From NCBI RefSeq assembly GCF_040807025.1, contig NC_090954.1:22510501-22574500 (forward strand): a stretch of DNA of 64,000 nucleotides, read 5' to 3'. Source of the DNA: Struthio camelus. Taxonomy: Eukaryota > Chordata > Aves > Struthioniformes > Struthionidae. Both the position numbers and the translations under genes were made by a program. Below, one piece after another: positions 38,458-49,318 of this stretch. The number at the start of each line of letters is the position of its first letter. The stretch's first letter is position 1. A model generated the notes under the pieces. The model was given only the letters and a program-made list of their open reading frames with translations. It had not been told where the DNA came from and ran no database searches.

Positions 38458-38648
38458 CCCTCCCCTCCCCTCCCCTCCCCTCCCCTTCCTTCCCCTTCCT
38501 TTCCCTCCCCTCCCCTCCCCTCCCCTCCCCTTCCCTTCCCTTCCCTTCCCTTCCCTTCCCTTCCCTTCCCTTCCCTTCCCTTCCCTTCCCTTCCCTTCCC
38601 TTCCCTTCCCTTCCCTTCCCTTCCCTTCCCTTCCCTTCCCTTCCCCTC
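38458..38648 (+). repeat. (TTCCC)n tract, unit B
   Basis: About 190 bp of CCCTCC followed by a long uninterrupted TTCCC pentamer run. It reads GGGAA in the leftward transcript, a spacing that can form stacked G-quadruplexes. Confidence 0.95.
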
Positions 38649-39794
38649 TTTAGACAAAACTTCCCGTCCCATTCCGAGCCCTTCACCAGTCCTCTTCTCT
38701 TTTCCTCCTCTTTTGTTCCCTCCTTTTCCAAAGTGCTTTCCACATGTCCACTCCACTCTCGCAGGACCTACGGGCAGCACTTTAGGCAAGAGCTCTCACG
38801 CCTCTTCCTCCTCGAGTGCCATCGAGCCTTAGGAAAGACCGAGGCTTCCACTACCCATAGGTCGGCATGGGAAGCTCATGCTTCACCGACAGCAACAGGC
38901 GCAGACTGTTCCCTTTTGCAGCGCTCCGTTACGCACGCTGATGTAGCTCAGCGGTTTCAGGCACTCTCCCTGGCTACCAGAGAACGTATGATAGAGCAAG
39001 GAAACCGTATTACAAACAACACCTCGGCTACGCCATAACACAGTCGAAGCCTGCCGATGTACAAGACCAGCCTAAGTATGCCGTCAGTGTGGACAGACTC
39101 CCAAGAGACGGGACAACTCCAGGGACTCTCTGTTTTGGAAGCCCCACTCAACGTAGCCCAGCAAGCGAATGCTCAGAGAAGGGTCAACCACAAGCGCCGC
39201 TCACCACCCGCGCCGCTCTTTTTCAGTCCGTGAGACGACAGCCCGACTCGGGAAGAGCAAACCACAGCTCCCAGGCAGCACGTTTGGCCTGGTGCTTAGG
39301 CGCACCCTCCTCCTCAGGGCTCTCTGGAAATCATGTCTGAGAAGGGTAAGGCTCCAGCAGCACAACCCCAACAGCTGCAGAACCGCCTGCAAGCTCCCAC
39401 TGCCACACGTGACGAGAAGACCCTCCCGCAACTCCGCTCCCAGAAACGGAAGGCGACACGCTCCCGAGAAAGCGTTCCGGGGAGATCGCTAGGGAAGACC
39501 TTCACACAAGGGATCCTGCCCAACCCCCAGGCTCCAGAAGTCAGACTACGTCTCGAAGCGCACGCAGCACCTCGGACGTCTGAGAGCAGCGGCCAGCGAA
39601 GGCGGGCACCAAGGAGAGCGCTGTCAACAGCCAGAGAGCAAAGACCTGACGAGTACCGGCCACCCGCAGGTGCCGAGGCCCGAGGCCCGAGGCCCGAGGC
39701 CGGCTGCGAGAGGCGCTGCCGAAAGGCACAGGCAAGAAGGGAGAAAGAGGTGTCGGGAGACCCGGAGGGGAGAAGGGGTAGAAAAGGAAGTGCC

Positions 39795-39800
39795 ACTGAC
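39795..39800 (-). promoter_or_regulatory. Putative 5' splice donor of alpha exon B
   Basis: Same context as in copy A: GACACG then GTCAGT, phase 0, C at +3. Confidence 0.65.
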
Positions 39801-42260
39801 CGTGTCCAGGAGGGCGGGCGGATCCGGCGGCGTCTCCTTCGGCGCGGGGCCGGCGGGCGGCGGCAAGTTGGGGCTGAAAACCATGAGGTCGCTCTTGCCC
39901 GCGCCGTCCGCCACGCACAGGCTCCGGCTCTGGCGCTGCGAGTACGACCAGCTGCCCACTTCGCTGGCGCACACCAGCGTCGCCGGCCCGGGCCCCGACA
40001 GCACGGCCGCCCGCGGCGCCCACCGCGACGCCCCGTACAGCACCACCGCCAGCAGGAACAGGCTCGACACCGCGCAGATGGCCACCACCAGCCACACGTT
40101 CGTCGTCGCCGCCACCGCCACCGCCGCTTCCGCGCCGCCCTCGCCGCCCGCCGCCCGCCGCGGCCCCGGCACCGACGAGCCCGCGCCCACCGCCCCCGCC
40201 CCCGCCCCCGCCGCGCCCTCGCCCAGCGACACGCTCAGCGTGGCCGTGGTCGAGCGCGCCGGCTCGCCGTGGTCGCGCACCACGATGACCAGCGTCTGCC
40301 GCGCGCCGTCCGCCTCCTCCAGCGCCCGCGCCGTGCTCACCTCGCCGCTGTACAGCCCCACGCGGAACGGGCCCTTGCCCCGCGGCTCGCGCAGCTCGTA
40401 GCGCAGCCACGCGTTGTAGCCCGAGTCCGCGTCCACCGCACGGATCTTCGCCACCACCTGCCCCGCCGGCGCCCCCCACGCCGCCCACGCCCACAGCGAC
40501 GCCGGCGACGCCGGCCCCGGCCGCGACCCCGCCGCGCCGCCAGCCCACGGCCCCGCGCCGCCGCCCGCAGGCGGCAGCAGCGCCGGCGCGTTGTCGTTCT
40601 CGTCCACCACGAAGAGCTGCACCGTGGCGTTGCCGCACAGCGCCGGCTCCCCCGCGTCCACCGCCCGCACCTCGAACTGCAGCACCTGCACCTCCTCGTA
40701 GTCGAAGGGCTGCAGCGCCCACAGCCGCCCGCTCTCCGCCTCCACCGACACGTACCGCGACGCCGAGCGCCACGACGCGCCCCCCGCGCCCTCCGCCACC
40801 GAGTACCTCACGCGCCCGTTGCCCGCCTCGTCCGGGTCCCGCGCCCACAGCCGCGCCAGCTCCGCGCCCGCCGCGTTGTTCTCCCGCGCCAGCACCGTGT
40901 ACACGGCCTGCGCGAACGCCGGCGCGTTGTCGTTCACGTCCGACACCGGCACCCGCAGCCCGCGGCTGCCGCGCAGCGCCGGCGCCCCGCCGTCCTCCGC
41001 CCGCACCTCCACCTCGTACTCCGCCACCCGCTCCCGGTCCAGCGCCTCCCGCAGCACCAGCGAGTACGAGCCCTCGAACGTCGCCACCAGCCCGAACGGC
41101 GCCGCCGGCCACACCGCGCACCGCACCCGCCCGTTCGCCCCCGAGTCCCGGTCCGACACGCTCAGCAGCGCCACCACCGTCCCCACCGCCGCGTCCTCCG
41201 GCACCGGCACCGACAGCGACGTCACCCACACCTCCGGCGCGTTGTCGTTCACGTCCACCACCTCCAACAACACGCTGCAGTGCCCCGATAACGGAGGCGT
41301 ACCCCTGTCTTTCGCTTCGATCTCCAGGTCATACGAGTCAACGTCCTCAAAGTCTACCTTCCCTACGGTAGTCAGTTCCCCTGATTTCGCGTCTATCCGA
41401 AACAAATCCTTCACTTTGGCAGAAGTGGTGTCGCTAAAGGCGTAAGATATTTCCTGATTAGTTCCTTCGTCCTTGTCTGTCGCCGTTAGCTGCAGAATCA
41501 CCGTTGCCGGGGGCGAATTCTCGGGCAACTGCACTTTATACACCGACTGGTTGAACTCGGGCGCGTTGTCGTTCGCATCCAGCACCGAGATCACCAGCTC
41601 CATCGTCCCCGACAGCGACGGTCTGCCCCCGTCACTCGCCGTCACCAGCAAGCGGTGCACAGCCATCGACTCCCGGTCCAGCGCTTTCTTTAAAACGAGC
41701 GCTACGGATGTTTTCTTTTCGTCTTTGGTTTTCACTTCTAAGGTGAAATGCTCGCTCGGGCTGAGGGTGTAGGAGAGCTGCGCGTTGGCGCCGACATCGG
41801 CATCCGACGCGCCCTCCAGCGGAAAGCGGGAGCCCGGCAGCGCTGATTCCGCGACGCTGAGGTTTTTGCGGGCGGCGGGGAAGAGCGGGGCGTTGTCGTT
41901 GATGTCGGTGACCTCCAGCTCCACGTGAAAGACGCGCAGCGGCCGCTCCACCAGCACCTCCAGGCGCAGGGCGCACGGCGCGCTCTTCCCGCACAGCTCC
42001 TCCCGGTCCAGCCGCGAGCTCACCACCAGCGCCCCGCTCGCCCCGCTCACCTCCACGCTCGCCCGCCGGCCCTTCGCCACCAGCCGCAGCCGGCGCGCCT
42101 CCAGCTCGCCCGCCTCCAGGCCCAGGTCCTGCGCCAGCCGACCCACCACCGTGCCGCCCTTCGCCTCCTCCGGCACCGAGTAGCGCACCGGACCGCCGCC
42201 CAGCGCCCAGGCCGCCTGCAGCACCAGCAGCCGCAGCACCGCCCGCACCCACACGCCCAT
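39801..42260 (-). CDS. PCDHA: Protocadherin alpha variable exon B
   Basis: An intact exon of 820 codons with the same architecture as copy A. Signal peptide 1-22, EC1 23-127, EC2 128-235, EC3 236-342, EC4 343-447, EC5 448-560, EC6 about 590-685, a Gly/Ala-rich stem 680-720, membrane segment about 721-743, and alpha-type tail 744-820. The EC5-EC6 junction carries a Gly/Pro/Trp-rich insertion (565-600) that I do not know from mammalian alphas. The variable window is 41316-41873 (residues 130-315). EC2 has SVAESALPG (as D) and HFTLEVKTKDEKKTSVALVL (nearly as C). EC3 has PENSPPATVILQL through DSYDLEIEAK, the same as C. The linker at 229 is Ala as in D. Outside the window it agrees with the other copies almost base for base. 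Confidence 0.92.
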
Positions 42261-42299
42261 GGCCAGCGCCGGCACCCGCACGCGCCCCGCACGCCTCCC

Positions 42300-42348
<49 letters not shown>

Positions 42349-42399
42349 CCGCCGCTCCCCCCGCGCTCACAGCCGGGCTTTCCGCCGCACCGGGGCGGA

Positions 42400-42437
<38 letters not shown>

Positions 42438-42473
42438 TCCTGAGCCTGCAGCGACACCGTGTGCCCGCCGCCT
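42261..42473 (-). promoter_or_regulatory. Leader/promoter of alpha exon B with two long GCC tracts and candidate CSE
   Basis: This has the same block as unit A, but both GCC tracts are longer (about 42305-42341 and 42401-42436). That moves the CGCT box (42450-42453) to 190 bp upstream of the ATG. The box sits in the same conserved context as in the other units. Confidence 0.5.
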
Positions 42474-43060
42474 ACTACAAACAACGCCTCGCTTACGCCG
42501 TAGCCAAGTCTAGACCTGTCGCTGCACAAGACCAGCCTAAGGCACGGCCAGTGTGCACAGACTCCCAAGAGAGCACACAGCTCCAGGGACTCGCTGTTTC
42601 GGAAGCCCCACGGAACACAGCCCAGCAAGCGACAGCTCAGAGAAGGGTGACGTAAAATAGGGGAGGCACAGCTCTGCAGCGCTCTTTCTCCCCGCCGCTC
42701 CCCGCGCCGCCGCCTGCGCCAGCCCTGCCCGCCGCACCCGGGCTCCGCCGTCTCCCGGCCGCTGACGGGCAGCCGTGGCAGCCGCTCGGGGAGGAGCTGC
42801 CTCCTTCCTCCCCGATCACGCCGCCTTCGCGGGCGACAGCGGCACCGTGTGTCCCACAGCGGCTCCTTCTCCTGCAAGCGCGCTCCTCTCCTCCCGCCGG
42901 CCTCCCGCGCCCCCGCTGCCGAGCCCCGCCGCGGGAAGGAAGGATGGCGCGGGGCCGGGCCCGCGCGGGCGACGAAGCTCCGCCGCCGCCGCCCTGCGGA
43001 ACATTTCTCTCTGCCGAACACGACTCGGCACGCTCCAGGTCTTTTTCTAACTCGGCTCCT

Positions 43061-43250
43061 CCTCTCTTCCCTTCCCTTCCCTTCTCTTCCCTTCTCTTCT
43101 CTTCTCTTCCCTTCTCTTCTCTTCTCTTCTCTTCTCTTCTCTTCTCTTCTCTTCGCTTCGCTTCGCTTCGCTTCGCTTCGCTTCGCTTCGCTTCGCTTCG
43201 CTTCCCGTCGCTTCCCGTCGCTTCCCGTCGCTTCGCTTCGCTTCGCTTCT
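43061..43250 (+). repeat. Compound pentamer array CTTCC/CTTCT/CTTCG, unit B
   Basis: Runs of CTTCC, CTTCT and CTTCG follow one another, then three CTTCCCGTCG decamers, then CTTCG again. The CTTCG part places a CpG every five bases. It lies about 0.8 kb upstream of the alpha exon B start. Unit A has no counterpart. Confidence 0.93.
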
Positions 43251-43777
43251 TTTCCCTCCTCTTCCCTCCCCTTTCCTCCCCTCCCCTCCCCTTCTCTATT
43301 CCCCTCTCCTCTCCCCCCACCCCCGCCCCGCTCTTCTCCATGTGCCTGGGGACTCAGAGCTACCGCACCAGGGATCACACCTGAGGAGGCCTTCAGCAGA
43401 AAAAAACTGCTCTACTTCGCCTCCCCTTGACTTTGTCTTCACTACACGTTGCTCAGGAGGGGTGAGAAGGCCTTGTATTTCTTTCATTCCTCCTGCAACA
43501 GCTCCTGGACCGGCTATCGCTGCACCGCCGCTTCCTTTATGGCAGAAGAACTTACCCTTGGGCCTCCATCCATGGCAAGACCGAGGCTTCCAGAAGAAGT
43601 ATATGCACATGGAAATGATTCCTGGCGTGTCCCTCACTGTTGGCAACAGGCAGAATGTGTCCGTTTCTGCGTGACTGGGTTTACAGCGCTCATGCACCTG
43701 AGCCCTGCCCTGCAAGGAACTGCTGCAGGAACTCACTTTGCTGCAAGGAACTCACTTTGCAAAAACATCTCTCTCTG

Positions 43778-43880
43778 ACCGAAACAGAATGGCCCAGCCT
43801 TTGAAATGCGGGCCTAACCTTACATACCAAAACAGAATGGCCCAGCCTTTGAATTGCGGGCCTAACCCTACATACCATTA
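43778..43880 (+). repeat. Short tandem duplication unique to unit B
   Basis: A block beginning AACAGAATGGCCCAGCCTTT and ending CATACC occurs twice in a row here and once in units C and D. In the adjacent TGCAAGGAACTCACTTTGC minisatellite, unit D has one more copy than B and C. These are small copy-number differences between otherwise matching spacers. Confidence 0.85.
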
Positions 43881-44981
43881 GGGCACAGAGACTCCAGAGA
43901 GTCCAAACTCCTCCAGCGAGTCTTTACTTTGGGATGTCAAACTGAACACAGACAAGTATGCAAACGCTCCAAGAATGGTGAAGTAACAGAGCCGAACCAC
44001 AGCTCTCTAGTAATCCTCATATACCTTACGCAAGAGCTTTCTCTTCCTCCCCAGTTTCCATTTGGAGATGCACAATTAGTGTCAAGTTCCTCATTATCTA
44101 ATCGAACATGCATGGTCACATTGTACAACAGAGCAAGAGCCCTATCTCCAGCCGAAGCTGGTCACCACAGAATGCCTCGGATACGTTACAATGACCCACG
44201 TGTCACATAACCACACAAAAGCCATGCAGCTTACGCTACTGCACGGGCAAGGAACAGTTTGTCTGAGAACACCGCTCAGAGTCCCACCACCTGTACAGTC
44301 ACAAACGCATTAAGGCCCCTCCACTACTCAGTGCAGAAGGCCACCTAATGCCACTTCACTGATACCAGGGAGCAACACGAAGGGGGCAGTTGCACAGAAT
44401 AGCGCCATCCTGCTCCAAGCACGGAACCAGCAGCCGTATAACATGCGGTCAGTCTAAAACTATCCTATCGAGAATAAATGGAAATCATGTAGGTACCACA
44501 AATATGTCTGTCTCTCTGTCAGAGATGTCAACTTTACCTACAGCGCTACCCACTTTGCAATCTTACAAGTGGTCTTGGTTTGCTTCTTTAGGAGGGGGCA
44601 GGGGGCAGACAGAAAAAAAAAAAGCGTTCTTCACATTTCTTCACATCTGAAGGGGTTTTAAGGGCCATCTTCCATGATAGGTCTTCATTAGACGCCGGGA
44701 ACTGGGCTGGAAAAAGGAAGCCGGTTTTGTCAAAGCTCTTACTTCGTTGCCTTATTGCTACAGCTCTTACATCCACCTCTGCAAGGAGGGAAGCAGGAGG
44801 CCTGTAAACGGGAAACACATGAACTGCACGGCATTGTGCAAAGGTGAACCTCACCTCCAGAAACTAGAGGAACCACAGTGACCCACAACGACAGCAAAAG
44901 GCTCAAACTCTGAAATCATCCACCCAATAATACTCGGCAGTCTGCCTCTTGCTCACAATTACGGACCCATTTCCTGGCAAA

Positions 44982-45639
44982 TACATCAATCCATTCCAGT
45001 CTTCCTGCGCCACACACTGTGGATGCCAGAAGTTTTGTACATGGGGTCAAACACATTCAGATACGGGATGCCCAGCAAAGTGGACAGTTTCCTCTTCTTG
45101 TGATGTGAAACACTCTGTGTTCTTCTCACCACCATCGCAATCTCAGACAAGTCTGTTCACGCCACAAAGCTCATCCACGCAACGGGAGAGGGCCCTCTGT
45201 GGCCCTCCTATGGCACGGTCATCGCCACAGTAGTAGGAAGCCCCTTTACCCCAACAACACGCTACGGCATTCAACGCCATGTTCACGCTCACACAGGTCT
45301 TGGCAGATCTGAATGACAGCGTATGCACCAAGCATCTGGCAGGCTCTCTGCACCACACCACTCATATTTTGCAATGCTTGAGAAAGACCGCATCAACATG
45401 CTACAGAGCTGCACAGTAGGGTTCACAAAGGTGGTGCCGTGACAGCTCTAATCACAACGCCCTCCACCATTCACCTTACCAAAGCATAGAAATATATCCC
45501 ACAACCAAGAGCAACCGTTCTCACAGACGATCTCTCCTGAACAGCATTAGCCCACTCCTCGCTAAAAAAAAAGAGCCACGGTGCTCCTCTGAAAACGCCA
45601 TACATCACAACGGGACGCACCACTACAGCCCTCGGAAAA
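44982..45639. other. Unit-B-specific 658-bp segment
   Basis: Flanked by sequence common to B, C and D (…TTTCCTGGCAAA and CACGTCCACAAC…), this segment is replaced in C (54452-54708) and D (63517-63773) by an unrelated 257-bp segment. Either the ancestor held both and each lineage lost one, or one was brought in by recombination. No gene is recognised in it. Confidence 0.8.
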
Positions 45640-47911
45640 GCACGTCCACAACTAAGGGAAGGCAAGAACACCCAACACCCTAATGGCACCCGCCTCCCCA
45701 TGCCTTCCTGGAAATCATACCTGATGAGGAGAAAGGCACCAAGACCACCAAAGGCAGCTCAAGCTGAAACAAAGCTCCCCGCACCACAAAAGGCAAGAAG
45801 AGTTGATAGGCTACCTCCCACAACACCGCACTCCCGAGTACGGCCCCTACTCGGCCGCAACAGCAGAACGTTCCACCCTTTCCAGTACAAGGCCAGCCTG
45901 AGACACGGCCAGTGTGCTCAGCCTCCAAAGAGACCTAACAACGCCAGACACTCCTCACTTCAGGAAGGCAGCATGGACCTAGCTCCTCCTCATCTTTCCC
46001 GCCAGGCATGCGCTCACAGAACAACACAGCCACCACTTCGCTACCCGCCGGATTTACTCCCCACACACTGCCTCACGCTCATCAACATCATCCACCTGTC
46101 ACAAGAACAAACAGAAGCCATGAAGGTGGCCCGACCGCGTTTTCACTGAGGACATCCCCAATCACTCCCAACACAGCCACAGAGGCAAACACAGGAGAGA
46201 CCTTCCCACACTCACACACACGTGCTTGCTCTCACGCTGTGCCAGGAAGCAACGTGCAAAGCCAGCGAGCGATCCCTCGGAAGTCCTGCCGCCTGGGCCA
46301 AGCCTGCACGCAACGTTAGATCCACCCAAATTACTGTCTCGTGACTACACGGCAACACAGAGACATCTGCCTGTCACACGCACCCTCTTCTGGTGGAGTC
46401 TGAGGCACCGGGAAGTTCGGCCAGTGGCTGCTTCTGCAGAAAAACAATGTAGATCGTTCCTTCTAGAAGGGCCTCCAAGGGAAGTCGCCAGTGAGCAACG
46501 CGAAGGATTCCCATGGAAGAGGGGTTTGAAACAGCTACGCAAGCCTTGTCAGACCTCTGAAATCGCTCCATTCCTGACAGTGCTCCTACAGGCGCTGCTG
46601 TGAAACGGGAAGCAGAAGGGCAAGCTGAAAGCTGATGACATTCTCCCAACGTCCAATGCCCCTCAGCACAGCAGGAAACAACTGCCCACACTCATGGCAA
46701 GCGGCCCCAGCTCGGGAAACCTCTCACACAGCAAACTCCACCTTGCCCTCGATTCCTGACGTGTCTCCTGAGTCAGGCTGGCGACAGGGAGACAGGCTGC
46801 TGTTGCTGGTGGCGCAGAATGGTGCCCCGGCTCGTACCCACATGCTCACCATCACGCCCCACGACATTACCACAACACGTTTATCCGCACTCGCAGAAAA
46901 CAAGCAAGGCCTACCACCGCGGGACACGTGCAAGGGGCACAGTCAGGAACCGTGAGTGACGAGCTTCCACCACCGTTCCCGGGGCCTGAGTGCACCTCCT
47001 CCACCAGCACACCCTGGCTAAGGCAGCGACATGCTTCCCCGTGTCTTACAGCGACCGCGCGATTTCCTCTTCTGCCTGTGCCCTTTAAGCTGCTGAGAAT
47101 GCTAACAACGTACGTGGATCGAGGCTTTCCTCACGACAAGCTTCACCTCCCAAGACGCAGGTCACGCTCTCGCTCCTTCCGTAGGCCCAGGAGTGGCTTC
47201 TCGCGCCCGCACAGTCGAAGTAAGGCAGCATGTAGCAGCACGAAACTGCTTTTTCTCTGCCTTGTGCCCAGACAGAGGCATTCGAAAACAGCACACGCCG
47301 ACACACTGTGCAAGCCTCCTGCAACACTGAACCACAGCTGAATACGACCGCCACCTCCAGGAGACCTACACTTCCGAACGCAGCTCAGCACCAGTATTGT
47401 TACACAGCAACACGGAACCGCCGAGGGCGAAACGGACACTTGTTTTGTGCAGTCGCACAAACGGCGCGCAGGGAAACGCACGCAAGGACTCAGATCTTCC
47501 GGAGAGCAACCAAGGATGCAGAGTGAACGGCAACGATGTCTGGTGGACAAAGAGACTACGCAGGCAACGACGGAGCTCCTCTCCGCTTCTCGCGGGCGCG
47601 GACGAGGAAGTGGGGAACACAAATGCAGAAGCAATAGCGAGCAAAGGCAAAGAGGAAAGCAAACCCGGGCGAGAGCAGTCGCCCGCCTCCTTCCCTCTGC
47701 CGGGAACTCTCGGATCGGCCGCTGCGACCATCAAAGGCGGAGCCATCAGCGCTAATGACAGGGCACCCGCTCCCTGCCATTGTCCATTCACACCTCATGA
47801 AGGGTAAGCTCCTTAGGCACTAACTGCATTCAGCGTATAGAGGTGATGTCGGTTAATGAGGGCAATTTCTTTCTTTTCTTTTCCACCGTGCCTTGCCTTG
47901 CCTTGCTTTGC

Positions 47912-48170
47912 GTTCCCTCCCCTCCCCTCCCCTCCCTCCCCTCCCCTCCCCTTCCCTTCCCTTCCCTTCCCTTCCTTTCCCTCCCCTCCCCTTCCCTTCG
48001 CTCCCCTCCCCTCCCCTTCCCTTCCCTTCCTTTCCCTTCCCTTCCCTTCCCTTCCCTTCCCTTCCCTTCCCTTCCCTTCCCTTCCCTTCCCTTCCCTTCC
48101 CTTCCCTTCCCTTCCCTTCCCTTCCCTTCCCTTCCCTTCCCTTCCCTTCCCTTCCCTTCCCTTCCCTTCC
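47912..48170 (+). repeat. (TTCCC)n tract, unit C
   Basis: About 259 bp, the longest of the four by a small margin. Its left part has interruptions (CCTTTCCC, CGCTCCCC) not seen in unit D, and its right part is a pure TTCCC run. Confidence 0.95.
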
Positions 48171-49312
48171 TCGCTTTAGACAAAACTTCCCGTCCCATTC
48201 CGAGCCCTTCACCAGTCCTCTTCTCTTTTCCTCCTCTTTTGTTCCCTCCTTTTCCAAAGTGCTTTCCACATGTCCACTCCACTCTCGCAGGACCTACGGG
48301 CAGCACTTTAGGCAAGAGCTCTCACGCCTCTTCCTCCTCGAGTGCCATCGAGCCTTAGGAAAGACCGAGGCTTCCACTACCCATAGGTCGGCATGGGAAG
48401 CTCATGCTTCACCGACAGCAACAGGCGCAGACTGTTCCCTTTTGCAGCGCTCCGTTACGCACGCTGATGTAGCTCAGCGGTTTCAGGCACTCTCCCTGGC
48501 TACCAGAGAACGTATGATAGAGCAAGGAAACCGTATTACAAACAACACCTCGCCTCGCCATAACACAGTCGAAGCCTGCCGATGTACAAGACCAGCCTAA
48601 GTATGCCGTCAGTGTGGACAGACTCCCAAGAGACCGGACAACTCCAGGGACTCTCTGTTTTGGAAGCCCCACTGAACGTAGCCCAGCAAGCGAATGCTCA
48701 GAGAAGGGTCAACCACAAGCGCCGCTCACCACCCGCGCCGCTCTTTTTCAGTCCGTGAGACGACAGCCCGACTCGGGAAGAGCAAACCACAGCTCCCAGG
48801 CAGCACGTTTGGCCTGGTGCTTAGGCGCACCCTCCTCCTCAGGGCTCTCTGGAAATCATGTCTGAGAAGGGTAAGGCTCCAGCAGCACAACCCCAACAGC
48901 TGCAGAACCGCCTGCAAGCTCCCACTGCCACACGTGACGAGAAGACCCTCCCGCAACTCCGCTCCCAGAAACGGAAGGCGACACGCTCCCGAGAAAGCGT
49001 TCCGGGGAGATCGCTAGGGAAGACCTTCACACAAGGGATCCTGCCCAACCCCCAGGCTCCAGAAGTCAGACTACGTCTCGAAGCGCACGCAGCACCTCGG
49101 ACGTCTGAGAGCAGCGGCCAGCGAAGGCAGGCACCAAGGAGAGCGCTGTCAACAGCCAGAGAGCAAAGACCTGACGAGTACCGGCCACCCGCAGGCGCCG
49201 AGGCCCGAGGCCCGAGGCCGGCTGCGAGAGGCGCTGCCGAAAGGCACAGGCAAGAAGGGAGAAAGAGGTGTCGGGAGACCCGGAGGGGAGAAGGGGTAGA
49301 AAAGGAAGTGCC

Positions 49313-49318
49313 ACTGAC
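49313..49318 (-). promoter_or_regulatory. Putative 5' splice donor of alpha exon C
   Basis: GTCAGT after GACACG, phase 0, as in the other alpha exons of the array. Confidence 0.65.

Larger units (their letters stand above)
36371..45827. repeat. Tandem unit B (complete, about 9.46 kb, carries alpha exon B)
   Basis: The unit starts at GCACTCCCGAGTACGG, which recurs at the start of units C, D and the next one. In order it contains a 2-kb spacer, the (TTCCC)n tract, another spacer, alpha exon B, the leader, the CTTCT/CTTCG array and a final spacer. It is longer than C and D mainly because of a 658-bp segment (44982-45639) that has a different 257-bp counterpart there. Confidence 0.92.

Noticed and set aside
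38386-38832. Open frames of Pro/Leu/Ser or Lys/Gly/Arg/Glu repeats over the TTCCC tracts
   Set aside because: A pentamer repeat without stops is open in many frames by construction. Nothing beyond the repeat supports a gene.
42637-43378. Frames of Glu/Lys/Arg repeats over the CTTCT/CTTCG arrays
   Set aside because: Same reason: they are by-products of the stop-free repeat and differ in length between units with copy number.
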